Shown here one piece after another: positions 33,401 through 42,877 of a DNA stretch of 64,000 bases; position 1 is the first letter of the stretch; the number at the start of each line of letters is the position of its first letter. This DNA comes from Bombyx mori. Its lineage: Eukaryota; Arthropoda; Insecta; Lepidoptera; Bombycidae. Under the pieces are notes generated by a model, which had not been told where the DNA came from, ran no database searches, and worked only from the letters and a program-made list of their open reading frames with translations. The translations under genes and the position numbers were made by a program. The stretch is taken from NCBI RefSeq assembly GCF_030269925.1, contig NC_085133.1:4422001-4486000 (forward strand), written 5' to 3'.

Positions 33401-34092
33401 AATGAGGGTACTCGTTTACATTGAAAATGTTTTACAATTGATTCAGACATAAGCGAGACTGTGGACCCACTATCTATCAGGATATCGACTGGTACACCCT
33501 GTACGATCGCAGTAGCTATATCATTTTTTCTATAGTCATTTACAGTATCACGGCAAAAATTCACGTTAGATTTTCCTCGAGCTTCAGAACGCTGCTTAAA
33601 GAAACACTGCTCTACTTTATGGCCCAGCTTTTTACAAAAAGAACAAGGTTCAGGCTTCTGCACAGAGGAGCTGGCAGCGGGTACAGATGTGAATCTATCA
33701 TTCACAGTAGGCGAACGTTTTCTCGTTCGCTTAGGGCAATTCACTTGTCTATGGCCAAATGATCCACATACGTAACAACCGGTTCTACTAGAACTATGCT
33801 CTCTTTTACGTGATGAGAATTGTGTATTATGAAAGCGACCAGCTACAGTGCGAGTATTATGATTTGTTTTTGTTTGAGGTGTAGGCTTTACATATATGGA
33901 GAAAAACTCAACTAAATCGTTAGGCAATAACCTCGCGTTTGTAGCGGCCGCACGAATTTGTGGATCAACGATACCCCGGATCACTATTGCTGAAACTAAT
34001 TCGTCACTAAGTCCATTTACTATACGAAGACGCAATAAAGATCGCCTAACATATTCCGCGTATGTAGGATAGTTGTTGGAATCGGTTTTCAT
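30460..34092 (-). CDS. Gag(partial)-Pol polyprotein, Ty3/Gypsy type
   Basis: A 1210-codon uninterrupted frame. Residues 1-75 resemble the C-terminal part of an insect Gypsy capsid. Two CCHC zinc knuckles follow (C106-C119, CYVCGSFGHRQVNC; C150-C163), then an aspartic protease (DSG, 207-209) and a reverse transcriptase (VDFRALN about 418, YIDD 517-520). RNase H shows TDASS at 665-669 and YELE at 705-708. The integrase has an HHCC finger (H859/H863, C894, C897), catalytic D927, D985 and E1021 (D-58-D-35-E), and a GPY-like motif at 1155. Gag, protease and Pol share one frame. The first ATG lies only 119 bp from the 5' LTR, leaving no room for the N-terminal ~200 Gag residues usual in the family. 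The upstream frame is open to a TAA near the primer site, without another ATG, which points to an internal deletion. There is no env and no chromodomain. Confidence 0.95.
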   Translation of the reverse strand: MKTDSNNYPTYAEYVRRSLLRLRIVNGLSDELVSAIVIRGIVDPQIRAAATNARLLPNDLVEFFSIYVKPTPQTKTNHNTRTVAGRFHNTQFSSRKREHSSSRTGCYVCGSFGHRQVNCPKRTRKRSPTVNDRFTSVPAASSSVQKPEPCSFCKKLGHKVEQCFFKQRSEARGKSNVNFCRDTVNDYRKNDIATAIVQGVPVDILIDSGSTVSLMSESIVKHFQCKRVPSFCVLRGIGDCDTESRYFTTLTVEFPEITLEIDFQIVSDKFMNTPVIIGTDVLNREGVTYIRKKGIQRLTRVEKVFTAETTELNSIPTVNTSLTGEEKNKLLALVRKFSKYLITGTAASTVTTGSMQIRLSNETPIVYRPYKLSFSEKLRVREIIKDLLDKGVIRESESEFSSPILLVKKKDGSDRMCVDFRALNANTVKDRYPLPLIDDHIDRLGSAKYFTSLDMATGFHQIPLANDSIHKTGFVTPEGHFEYLKMPYGLANAPVVYQRIITNTLKAFSETGRALIYIDDVLIPSQTIDEGLNTLREIFETLTKAGFSINLKKCKFLANEIEYLGRTINNGQVRPSAYKVEALTRAPKPGNVKQARQFLGLAGYFRRYIPAYSLQTACISNLFRKGVEFKWGDEQEQVRQYIITRLTSEPVLNIFNPSLLTEVHTDASSRGYGAVLLQTHGNNNKRVVGYFSKVTQGAEPRYHSYELETLAVVKALQHFRHYLIGIHFKVVTDCNALKLTQRKKDLLPRVARWWIYLQDYDFSLEYRKGAVLSHADYLSRNPINVCEIGRPHNWAQIAQSADEETRNLIQKLQNGELDETRYVTKNDVLYYKFDSVGQPSKLLCYIPRGHRLSLLRIFHDEHHHIGVDKTLDLILNHFWFPSLRQFVRKYVRHCIVCLSHKKIPRQPLQPIESWKKPDVPFDTVHSDVLGPLPESNGYKFVVLIIDAYSKFCLLNPMRKQDATELKLVFENAVSLFGAPRQIVTDRGRMYENRSFRQWVSDVGSNLFFITPEMHQSNGQAERYCRTVLNMIRVEVNFRNENWSEVLWKLQLTLNVTKQKSTQYSPLYLLIGSDAVTPVIRSVVRDVALEGTSANRETLRELARQRASQLLDKNRKQQDTRVNERRKPPRTFHENDVVFVHKNSQSVGKLDSGMRGPYKIVRALPHGRYELKLLSGSLGKTTEAAAEFISAWHGEWTPDVCTAFFECEHNL

Positions 34093-34198
34093 AACATCCT
34101 GTACTTGACTTTGACATTTCGACTTTGTTTTAGAACAATGTTTCAGAATAGCACAGTAGGCTTAAGGATACACACAAAGATATGAAAACTTTATGCGT

Positions 34199-34211
34199 AT
34201 CCCACTTCTGA
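34199..34211 (-). promoter_or_regulatory. Primer-binding site, tRNA-Leu-like
   Basis: Directly inside the 5' LTR the minus strand reads TCAGAAGTGGGAT. From memory, insect tRNA-Leu genes end TCCCACTTCTGACA before CCA, so 13 bases pair perfectly. The match starts five bases from the tRNA 3' end because TGGTG is absent. Confidence 0.65.
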
Positions 34212-34572
34212 TATTATCAACACCCTAATTTTACTATTAAAAAAAAAATATAAACGATATAACCTAGACAGAAATCACTTTAATTATAACCAACAATGTA
34301 AATTAACTAAGGTTAACAAAATGCAACTAAATCTTGACAACAACTAAACTTTGACAATAATAACTTTGAATAATAAAATACAACGATTGTGCAACGATGT
34401 GAACGTCCGTCCGTCCCGACTGTCGCAAGCAAAAGAGAACGATGTCTTGTGCCAACGCGCCTCGAGCCTAAACGCGCCCCTCCAACAATATCTCGCCACG
34501 CGCCTTCCCGACATCACACCATCCTTGACGTCACTTAGGCCACGCGTCCAATGTCATCATCATCTTCTAACA
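34212..34572 (-). repeat. 5' LTR of the Gypsy element
   Basis: 361 bp, same content as 29503-29863, with the sense TG start at plus 34572. As the upstream LTR it should carry the promoter. I see no unambiguous TATA/initiator pair. The 4-bp GTAG duplication follows at 34573. Confidence 0.92.
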
Positions 34573-34579
34573 GTAGTGA

Positions 34580-35207
34580 TATTGCACGTGTCAATCGTGA
34601 AGACTGGCCAGTGACGTGACACACGATGCTTTTTGGAAATACGATCTTTGTAACCGATGTCTCGCGATAAAACATTTGATTTGATTTTGAAATGCAGTCA
34701 CGCTAACCAACAAAAAAGATATTATCAAGCTCCTAATAGAAACATACGCGTGATCGTACGATAAAATAGTGATGTGCTCACAGCCGGACAGTTATTGCGA
34801 GTCGCTACCGTTATTTCCAATCGGTTCCGTGATAGAATGCGTAATTCCCGGATTATGCTTCCCTCGAATCTTTTGAAATATGTAATTTCGTCGGCGCGAC
34901 GCCACTAGGAGCAATTAAACGGCTTACTAAGGCTGTACTTATTCATATTTTACGATTAGGGATGTGATATCGATTTTATCTGTTCGTATTATGTCGTAAA
35001 GATGGCTGTGTTTGCTTAAATTGATATATGTTGCTGTCTAAGTCGTTTTCAATTACATTAGGCATTTAGGTTTGCGAGATACGTTTTAGGTCAATTGAAT
35101 CTGGATGTATATCAAATAGACTAGTCGTTATCCACTATTTGCAACGAATACTCGTGAACGCAGAAATAAAAAACTTTTTTTTTAAAATAACTATTGCACA
35201 TGGTAGG
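34580..35207. other. Unassigned sequence
   Basis: No gene or repeat recognised beyond the three Helitron bases at 34577-34579. Confidence 0.45.
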
Positions 35208-35325
35208 GCGTCTTGTGAACGCGCAGGAATATTTATCACAACCCTGCCTATGTCCAGCCGCTATTTGTCTAACATTCCGGCACCACTTTATACCAGGTGA
35301 CCATGAGCTCATCTGCCTATAACGT
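35208..35325 (+). mobile_element. Degenerate BMC1-like module
   Basis: GGCGTCTTGTGAACGCGCAGG, ACCCTGCCTATGTCC and TACCAGGTGACCATGAGCTC keep the module order with large deletions. Confidence 0.5.
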
Positions 35326-35378
35326 ACAAAATACAAAAATCACATCTCCAACTCCTCCTCCTCGCGCCGTTTTCCTCA

Positions 35379-35564
35379 TTACTGAGGGTCGTGATTCACC
35401 CGCTGCATCAGTTTCTCCCGTACGATTTCCCTCCATCTGCTGCGATCCTTAGCTTCATGAAGGGCATTGTGGAAGTTGATGTTCAGTGAAGATCGTATTT
35501 GATCCGACCATCTCGTGGGACTGCGTCCCCTACGACGTTTTCCATCTACTTTGCCTGTGACCAT
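35379..35564 (-). pseudogene. C-terminal remnant of an RTE-like LINE ORF
   Basis: Minus frame reads GKRRRGRSPTRWSDQIRSSL and ends RVNHDPQ then stop (residue pattern R-G-R-x-P-x-R-W-S-D-Q-I ... H-D-P-Q). The same signature is read at 63219-63380 (RGRGPKRWSDQI ... SHDPQQ). Only the extreme C-terminus is left; RT and endonuclease are gone. Confidence 0.75.
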
Positions 35565-36360
35565 CCAACTAATTATAATGAATTCAATGTTATTTTATAT
35601 ATTCCAATTAAATTATCGATACGCTAAATATCACTCGATATCGATATCACTCCGTGGTCGCGTGCCCACCACTAATTACGTCGTGTTCGTGAATATTTTA
35701 CATTTTATTTTTAAACGCCATAAGCCGAGTTTAATTGAGTTATTCTGACGATATTTTTTATGGTCCTAAAAGTATTAGGGCTATTTTCAACAAAAACGAG
35801 GAAAACAATTTTCACTCCAATAATAATTAGAAGATTTTATTTTTATTTTGGAGCATATCGTAAATAAGTTAATTATACATTTCTGCCTATTATTGTCGTT
35901 TTGATGTTATCACATTTTTAGTGATATCGTATAGTTTATAAACGTAAAAAGAAAATTATTATTGCGTCTATATACAAAATGAATGTGATCGATGTGCAAC
36001 ATCATACAGTGTAACATTTATAGAAAAGAAAATCAATAATATCCTGAAGCAAATATAATAAAATAAATAAATAAACCATAATAAAATTTGATAAAAATTT
36101 AAAACAATTTTTACGGTTTAATCTTGCATTTTATTATTTTATTTAGCATTTACACGCCATGCATTGTTTCGCGCAATATTCAAATGGCGACGAATAAAAT
36201 CTTAGTCGTTCGTGACCAAGAAAACTGAAACGGCGGATTTAACGAAATAAAAAACAAAATGGCCAGAATAAACCGTAAAAGTAGTTTTAATTTTGTTTAC
36301 GACTCGCAGAAAGCAAAATAAAATACCAAAAGTTATATAAAATTCCAAAAGACACAAACG
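35565..36360. other. Unassigned sequence
   Basis: AT-rich; AACAAAATGGCC at about 36256. No gene supported. Confidence 0.45.
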
Positions 36361-36617
36361 GCCGTCTGGTGTAGTGGTAAGTGACATGGTCACTACACAA
36401 GGGGGTCGCGGGTTCGAATCCCGCCAAGGGAAGATATTTGTATGATAAATATAAATGTCTTTTCCAGGGTTATGGATGTATATTAAATATATGTATGTGT
36501 ATAATAAAAATCTTACATTTATATCCGTTATCTGGTATCTGTAACACAAGTTCTTTACGAACTTATCACGGGACCAGTTAACGCGGTTTTAAAAAAAAAA
36601 AAAACAAAAAAAAAAAA
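36361..36617 (+). mobile_element. tRNA-derived SINE with A-rich tail
   Basis: The head has an A-box-like TGGTGTAGTGGTAAG and a B-box GGGTTCGAATCCC at about 36410. The first and last bases of the head do not form an acceptor stem, so this is not a functional tRNA. A roughly 130-bp body follows (with TTATCTGGTATCTGTAACAC) and then an A-rich tail to 36617. It differs from Bm1 and the composite SINE. Pol III transcription is likely if active. Confidence 0.8.
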
Positions 36618-36823
36618 GGAAAAGTCAAAGCACTCCAAATTTTATAATCGACGATTCTTTTTAAGGTTCACATTGCGTTAACTTTGTTAATTCAAGCTAA
36701 ATTTAAAAACAGATTAACTTTTGATTAGTTAAATAGGACCCTCAGTGTTTCTAACACCTTTGAATCACACAATGACATGATATGAAATTTTGAACCTTAC
36801 GATCGGCATTATGTTATGATCGG
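36618..36823. other. Unassigned sequence
   Basis: Short gap before a LINE tail; nothing recognised. Confidence 0.4.
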
Positions 36824-36892
36824 AAGGCATTGGGGAAGGCCTATGTCCAGCAGTGGGCACATAAAGGCTGATGATGATGATGATGATCGGCA
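36824..36892 (+). mobile_element. RTE/LINE-like 3' tail ending in (GAT)n
   Basis: GGGGAAGGCCTATGTCCAGC followed by AGTGGGC and GGCTGATGATGATGATGATG. Only the last 70 bp of the element are present. Compare 12674-12832. Confidence 0.75.
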
Positions 36893-37410
36893 TTGTGCAC
36901 TCCATTCAAATCGCGATTAGACAACAACATAGAATTCCTTTATCCCAATAGGTTTAGTTATGTGTGTATATTTGACCTATCCTTTCACGATCGGCTGTCT
37001 GGATATTGAAATTAATTAATTAATAATAATTAATTATTTAATTTCTAGATTATTCTATTTATATCTGATCTCTTATTTCTATTTGATCGTTTAAAATGAT
37101 ACCTAAGTTTAGTCCAGTTTTATTTGTGTAACTTTAAACAATTTCTAACAATAAAAATGCTTTTAGAAAATTCGACATCTCTTATATTATAAAATATTAA
37201 TATCAAAATTTCTTAATAGGAAACTGAAATGACATGTGGCAGCTCCACGCCTTTCGCTAACCATGTTACGTCATCAGTGACATCGCGCTGGAAATATACT
37301 GTAGTGCAATCTATTTGGAAATACATATCTAGGTTTACTAATGCGGTGTATAAGTGAAATCTGATCATTACCTAGCTTCAGTTACAAAAATACCCTCCAC
37401 AAAAACCATG
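36893..37410. other. Unassigned sequence
   Basis: Contains an AT-palindromic tract (AATTAATTAATTAATAATAA, about 37012). No gene. Confidence 0.45.
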
Positions 37411-37660
37411 TTTTTTTTTTTTTTATTGCTTAGAGGGGTGGACGAGCTCACAGCCCACCTGGTGTTAAGTGGTTACTGGAGCCCATAGACATCCAAAACG
37501 TAAATGCGCCACCCACCTTGAGATACAAGTTCTAAGGTCTCAAGTATAGTTACAACGGCTGCCCCACCCTTCAAATCGAAACGCATTACTGCTTCACGGC
37601 AGAAATAGGCAGGGTGGTGGTACCCACCTGCGCGGACTCACAAGAGGTCCTACCACCAGT
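37411..37660 (-). mobile_element. BMC1-like module, full length
   Basis: 14 T (37411-37424) then ATTGCTTAGAGGGGTGGACG, ending CCTACCACCAGT at 37660. A well-preserved copy with the common 5' boundary; no TSD seen. Confidence 0.87.
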
Positions 37661-38368
37661 AAATATATTTCATTTAATGTTTTTATGTGTATTAAATAGT
37701 AATGGTAGGCATGTTGTAAGCACATCCAGACCCTTGCCTGCCGTGAAGAAATCGTGTATTCTGATTGGAATCTTAGAATAGCCTATTCCAACCCAATTAA
37801 GGCTTTAGTGTAATGACTTATTGCACTTCTGTGACGTCTTAACGGTATATGTTGTTTAAGCCAATAAAGTATTTAAAATGTATTTAATAAAATTTAAAAG
37901 ACCTTTGATGGTTCACATTTTTGGTATTATTTAATTCCTTATAAATTTATAATTCTTACCGATATTTACTGATCTTACAGAGTTCGATAATTAACAAAAT
38001 GACTGTTTATTTCAAAAGCTTTCGATTTAATAAATATCGATATATTTTTAAAGGACCAAAGGACCGTCCGTGCCGGTAATATAGGAGTAATCGATCAATA
38101 TCCGCTGACCAATTTCCGCCCGCTTCTAATTACTGTACTGTTCTCTCTATACACTGCGACTTATGAATTTTCTGTAGACTATAAATATTGCATCGCTGTA
38201 AATTTTTTTAAAACTTACACTTTATACAATTACATGTGATATTTTATTTTAGTATGATCCTACGTTCGAATGATGTTCTATTTTCTATTTAGATATTTAA
38301 AAAAAAAAACCTTTTATGCAATCTGGAATATGCTCGAATTATTTCGGGGATATTTTTTTATCGTATTA
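37661..38368. other. Unassigned sequence
   Basis: No supported feature. Confidence 0.45.
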
Positions 38369-38618
38369 TTTTTTTATTTTTTTATTGCTTAGACGTGTGG
38401 ACGAGCTCACAGCCCACCTGGTGTTAAGTGGTTACTGAAGCCCATAGACATCTACAACGTAAAAGCGCCACACACCTTGAGATATAAGTTCTAAGGTCTC
38501 AGTATAGTTACAACGGCTGCCCCACCCTTCAAACCGAAACGCATTACTGCTTCACGGCAGAAATAAGCGGGGCGGTGGTACCTACCCGTGTGGATTCACA
38601 AGAGGTCCTACCACCAGT
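38369..38618 (-). mobile_element. BMC1-like module, full length
   Basis: TTTTTTTATTTTTTTATTGC to GGTCCTACCACCAGT at 38618. Shares AAATAAGCGGGGCGGTGGTA-type variants with 45925-46142, suggesting a subfamily. Confidence 0.87.
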
Positions 38619-39531
38619 AAAAACTTCGACTTCCTCAAAAACAACAATGTTAAGGGCAAAGCCAATTAATTCCCTCAACTATTACTGACAACTCAAGAGG
38701 TTTCAAAGCGCTTGGGAAACATCGAAAAGGGAGACCGAAGTCAGTTGGTGTGTGGCATCTAGATACCTGGAATTGTGGAGGAGCATCGGCAGGAAGGAAC
38801 TGTGCTCCTATAGCGGGTTTGAAACAATTCCTCGAAACACTTCCTATAGAGCATCCAATACAAAGTACAGGTAGAACTTAAGTCCCTCTGTAGACGAAGA
38901 GGTTCACAAAACAAGCCGTGAAATCGGCATTATCAATAATCCTCAGGTTTCGAATTAAAAATGAACTAGTGACCTTTTAATGAAATACCAAGAAAATACG
39001 TTAAAATTCCAAACGATTTTAAATGAACAAGCAGTTTTTTAATTCGTATGTTTCCAAAAGACAATCAAACAAACAAAATCTAAGTGGAGGGCGTTAAATT
39101 TATTAATTTCCTTATCGTTGGTCATTTTCTGTTGTCACGAATGTAAAAACGCAAAAAATGGTTTACTCTCCTCCCGAACAATGCACGTAACAAACAACAA
39201 CATTAAATGTGATGTGACTATTACAATATTCCCAGTCGCGGATAGGAAATTAAATGTCAAACCATCAAGTGAAAAACGTTTTTGCTTTTGTTTTTTTTTC
39301 CGGTGTCATGCTGTTTAATTTGTTTTGACATCTTTTTTTTTGCTGGGCTCAGGATATTTAGATACACCTGCTGTTATTAGGTTACAACATTGCTGAAAGA
39401 TAAATTTTGTAATAACAGCAGCTGATTCCATCGCGGTAGAATTAACACAGCACAGTGGTACTTATCTACTTCCTATAAATTATTTGTACAGATTTTTACC
39501 TAAATCGAGTACATTATGTTACTTTTATCTA
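38619..39531. other. Unassigned sequence
   Basis: No supported feature. A faint GCAGCTGATTCCATCGCGG (39418) may be repeat debris. Confidence 0.45.
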
Positions 39532-39795
39532 TCTATCTATATAAAAATGAATTGCTGTTCGTTAGTCTCGCTAAAACTCGAGAACGGCTGGACCGATTTG
39601 GCTAATTTTGGTCTTGAATTATTTGTCGAAATCCAGAGAAGGTTTAAAAGGTAGATAAATATGAAAATGCTGTTTTCACTTTGATATGTCCCCCGTCAGA
39701 CGGATTCCTTTTATTTGTTTTAAGTTTATTTTATACAAAAGTTTAGGTCTTTTATTTATCGATTGAGGCACTACGAAGTCTGCCGGGTCAGATAG
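39532..39795 (+). mobile_element. Helitron, family A, decayed 3' end
   Basis: Begins in a TCTATCTATCTATATAAAAA run (start ambiguous by 4 bp). The interior lacks about 30 bp of the GGAATTAAATAAAAATAAC section. The terminal CTAG has become ATAG (GGGTCAGATAG then T). Confidence 0.8.
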
Positions 39796-40756
39796 TTTTA
39801 AATAAATTTGAAACGAATCAAATTCATTAAACCGAATACCAAAAAACATAGCTACATAGACAGGACTTTACCTAAAAGCCCTTTCCAGTGGAGTTTAAAC
39901 TATAAAAACTGTGACAGCTTAAAAGCGCACAAAAGAAAATCCGAACACACTCCAATCGGCTTACAATTTAGTAGATTTTTGAACCCTGCGTTATGGACGA
40001 TCCAAATTGGTTTTATCAATCACAGGTCTTGTAACTCATCCGGATTCCAGAAAGCTTATATGCTAAAAGGAACCATCACTGTACATGAATATTGTACTGA
40101 ATCATTTTAAATACATTAAAAAGCAATAAAAAAGCCCAATTTTATTATATCACATCTTTTACAAAAAATGCCTTTAATAATTAGAGGTAACTCCTGTGTT
40201 TTACGTATTATATTGAGGCTTACATAATCCCCAATTCTTCACAATCCCCAACAAATAAATATAAGATTCCTAATTGCTTGAAGACTAACAAACAAAGGCT
40301 TTAATCTCACATTTTTTAAATATGAAAACATTTAAAAGTCACCCCTTGCGATACCGAAAATGCGGACCGTTAATAAAAAAGACTGAACTAATAGTTATAA
40401 TCGAAGCCGCTTAAGCAAAGGGAAAAGATGAATCGAATTCATTTATGCACGGCTCATCGCGACATATCAGTTAAGGGCCAGACAGAAAAACGAAACAATG
40501 AAATAAAAAACGTTTTTAAATTGAACGTCGACTCCGGTTTGTTGCTAGACTTTTACGGCTATCAATCAAAAATGGATTTCATTTGAACTTTCGCCGGTTT
40601 AAAGGATTCTGTTGGCCTTTGATAGAAACAAAACAAATTGAAAACTTCTGATTACATTCCTTTTTACATAGTTGCTATGTAAACGATTATCTGCATTGTG
40701 TTGTAATTTTGCTAAATAAAAATGTATTTGATGTCGCAAAAGCAAATCTACTCATC
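39796..40756. other. Unassigned sequence
   Basis: A 100-codon plus frame at 39808-40110 has no recognisable domain and no supporting context. Confidence 0.45.
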
Positions 40757-40985
40757 GTGACCAGTAGATCTTGCGGTTTCACCAGGACAGGTGGGCGAGC
40801 AAAGGCTCAGCCAAGAGGGGTGGGATTTACCAACAGCTGCCCGAGCGCCTCCGAAGGAGACCTAACCACTCAAGAGCAGCTGCTTCGCGAATGAATCTAC
40901 TACCGGATCGGAATCGCGAAACGCTAAGAAGTTCCGGCGAGAAGCCCAGCGAGCTGATGCATGGGTTAGGTTGCAAGAGTACGGT
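40757..40985 (-). mobile_element. Bm1-related SINE, tail-variant subfamily
   Basis: The sense 5' half (GAGCTCGCTGGGCTTCTCGCC; GATCCGGTAGTAGATTC on the minus strand) is Bm1-like. The 3' half (GTCTCCTTCGGAGGCGCTCG ... CTCTTGGCTGAGCC) is unrelated to the usual Bm1 tail and equals the insertion at 4616-4740. It is the longest copy of this variant in the window. Confidence 0.75.
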
Positions 40986-41220
40986 TACCGGCGTCTAGGT
41001 CTAAGCCTGCTCCTAGTGTTAGAGATGAAGCCGTCATCTTGTTGTTGTCTATTCTTTTATTTATCGAAGAAGGATACATGATAATCATTGAATCAGAGTT
41101 CAACAGTTTTACCAGGAACTGCTTGTTTTTGGTACAGTATTCAACCAGCTACCCTTCCACATTCGTTAAATCTATGGACGAACGCTACGGTATTTCTGAG
41201 CGATATCTTTCTTCAACCTT

Positions 41221-41429
41221 ACTGGTGGTGGCACCTCTTGTGAGACCGCACAGGTAGGTACCACCACCCTGCCTATTTCTGCTGTGAAGCTGTAATGCGT
41301 TTCGGGTTGAAGGATGGCGCAGCCGTTGTAACTATATATCTCAAAGTACTCAATGTGCTCAAGGCTCCGGTAACCACTGAATACCAGATGGAATGTGAGC
41401 TCGTCTAACCATCTATGCAAAAAAAAAAC
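41221..41429 (+). mobile_element. BMC1-like module, internally deleted
   Basis: ACTGGTGGTGGCACCTCTTG to CATCTATGCAAAAAAAAAAA. The middle around TATATCTCAAAGTACTC lacks about 35 bp. Confidence 0.8.
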
Positions 41430-41966
41430 AAGGCTTAAGACCCAATAGTTGCAATAACCTCTTTCGCGGCGAAAATAGTCAGGCAATTTCTACTCCAAAT
41501 CGTATTAAGCAACAATTCGGTATATTGAACAAATAATTTATTAATCTACTTCGACTATTCAAGCACACCTAAAACCCCCAGCCTTCGAAAGCAATTTACG
41601 ACGCCAATATGAGATGCTAATATACATATAATACATTTTGTGGCATACAGTTCTGCAACCGAGCATGCACGGCGCATACCTAATGCGCATTTTGCATTTG
41701 ATTATACTCTGTGTTAGTCAGACGGAAGCAGTTGATTGTAAATTTCACTGTATTAGTATATATAATGATATCTTTACGTAAAAGACTTTTAAGAGCATCT
41801 AACTTGATACAGTTATTACTATTTTGAGCGCGTTTCCCATACGACTCAAACTTGGCTGTGAGAGGTGGCATGGACATTGTGATGGTTGCAAGCTTCTAAG
41901 CACCAGGTACATCGCAAGGTCTATCAACCTAATGCAAGAACATAATAAAAAAAAACAACTGGTTTT
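41430..41966. other. Unassigned sequence
   Basis: No supported feature. Confidence 0.45.
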
Positions 41967-42226
41967 ACTGGTGGTAGGACCTCTTGTGAGTCCACACGGG
42001 TGGATACCACCACCCTGCCTATTTTCTGCCGTGAAGCAGAAATGCGTTTCGGTTTGAAGGGTAGGGCAGCCGTTGTAACTATACTTGAGACCTTAAAACT
42101 TATATCTCAAGGTGGGTGGCGCATTTACGTCGTAGATGTCTATGGGCTCCAGTAACCACTTAACACCAGGTGGGCTGTGAGCTCGTCCACCCATCGAAGC
42201 AATAAAAAAATAAAAATAAAAAAAAC
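41967..42226 (+). mobile_element. BMC1-like module, full length
   Basis: ACTGGTGGTAGGACCTCTTG to GAAGCAATAAAAAAATAAAA. Well preserved. Confidence 0.87.
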
Positions 42227-42618
42227 GGAATAACTACCAGATAGTTATAGCTTATATCCTAACATACATGATTAATATAATTAATCCCAGTTCTATCGTC
42301 TCACCAAATTTACTAAAACGTGAATACGATAAGTATTCTTGGTGAACTTCAGTGAGAATACAGAATGCCTCAAACTTCTGAACAAAGAAATGTGCTCAAC
42401 ACTGCTTTGCATTCTGTCTGTAAATTCTAGAACCACTAACATTGTTGCGATTTAAGACGTAACTCGACGTCTTTGTTTCTCTACTTGTAAGCTAAGTACG
42501 GTCGCGCCTTATGAAATATTGACTGAAACAACGAGACACTGATATTTTTTTGATAACTGGAAATTCCAACAAGTAATAATAAGACTTAAACAACTTCTTT
42601 TGCATTTTTTTGGTTTCT
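42227..42618. other. Unassigned sequence
   Basis: No supported feature. Confidence 0.45.
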
Positions 42619-42877
42619 TTTCTCCTACCTATGCAGATAGCCTTGAGAGGCTATTTCAGCGTAACCTTAACCAGTAGGTAAGCTCACGGGGCTCAAGCCT
42701 GGCGACGTTGCTAACACGAACCCTAGCAAGAGCCGTGCTTCGCAGAGTCTACCGCCGGATCGGAAACGCGACCCACTGAGAAGATCCTGCGAGAAACTCA
42801 GTGGGCTGTGTCTGTAGGTTAATTTACTCATCGAGCCCTTTGTCGTAAGCGACGGGTTCGACGAGAACGATGAGCGG
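42619..42877 (-). mobile_element. Bm1-type SINE with extended 5' region
   Basis: Core CTCCTACCTATGCAGATAGC to GAAACTCAGTGGGCTG (42808). About 70 bp follow, with GTAAGCGACGGGTTCGACGA shared with 26501-26568. Comparison with 4562-4974 shows the uninterrupted Bm1 order. Confidence 0.82.

Larger units (their letters stand above)
29503..34572 (-). mobile_element. Ty3/Gypsy LTR retrotransposon (5.07 kb)
   Basis: Two 361-bp direct LTRs bracket one long minus-strand ORF, with a tRNA-Leu-like primer site, a five-unit tandem repeat and a purine-rich tract in the expected order. Host GTAG flanks both sides (29499-29502 and 34573-34576). The LTRs appear identical by eye, so insertion is recent. There is no env-like ORF between pol and the 3' LTR. 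The Gag N-terminal region is missing, so the copy is probably non-autonomous for particle formation despite an intact Pol frame. Confidence 0.93.

Noticed and set aside
36361..36430. tRNA gene
   Set aside because: A- and B-box words are present, but the 5' and 3' ends cannot form an acceptor stem, and a SINE body with A-rich tail follows.
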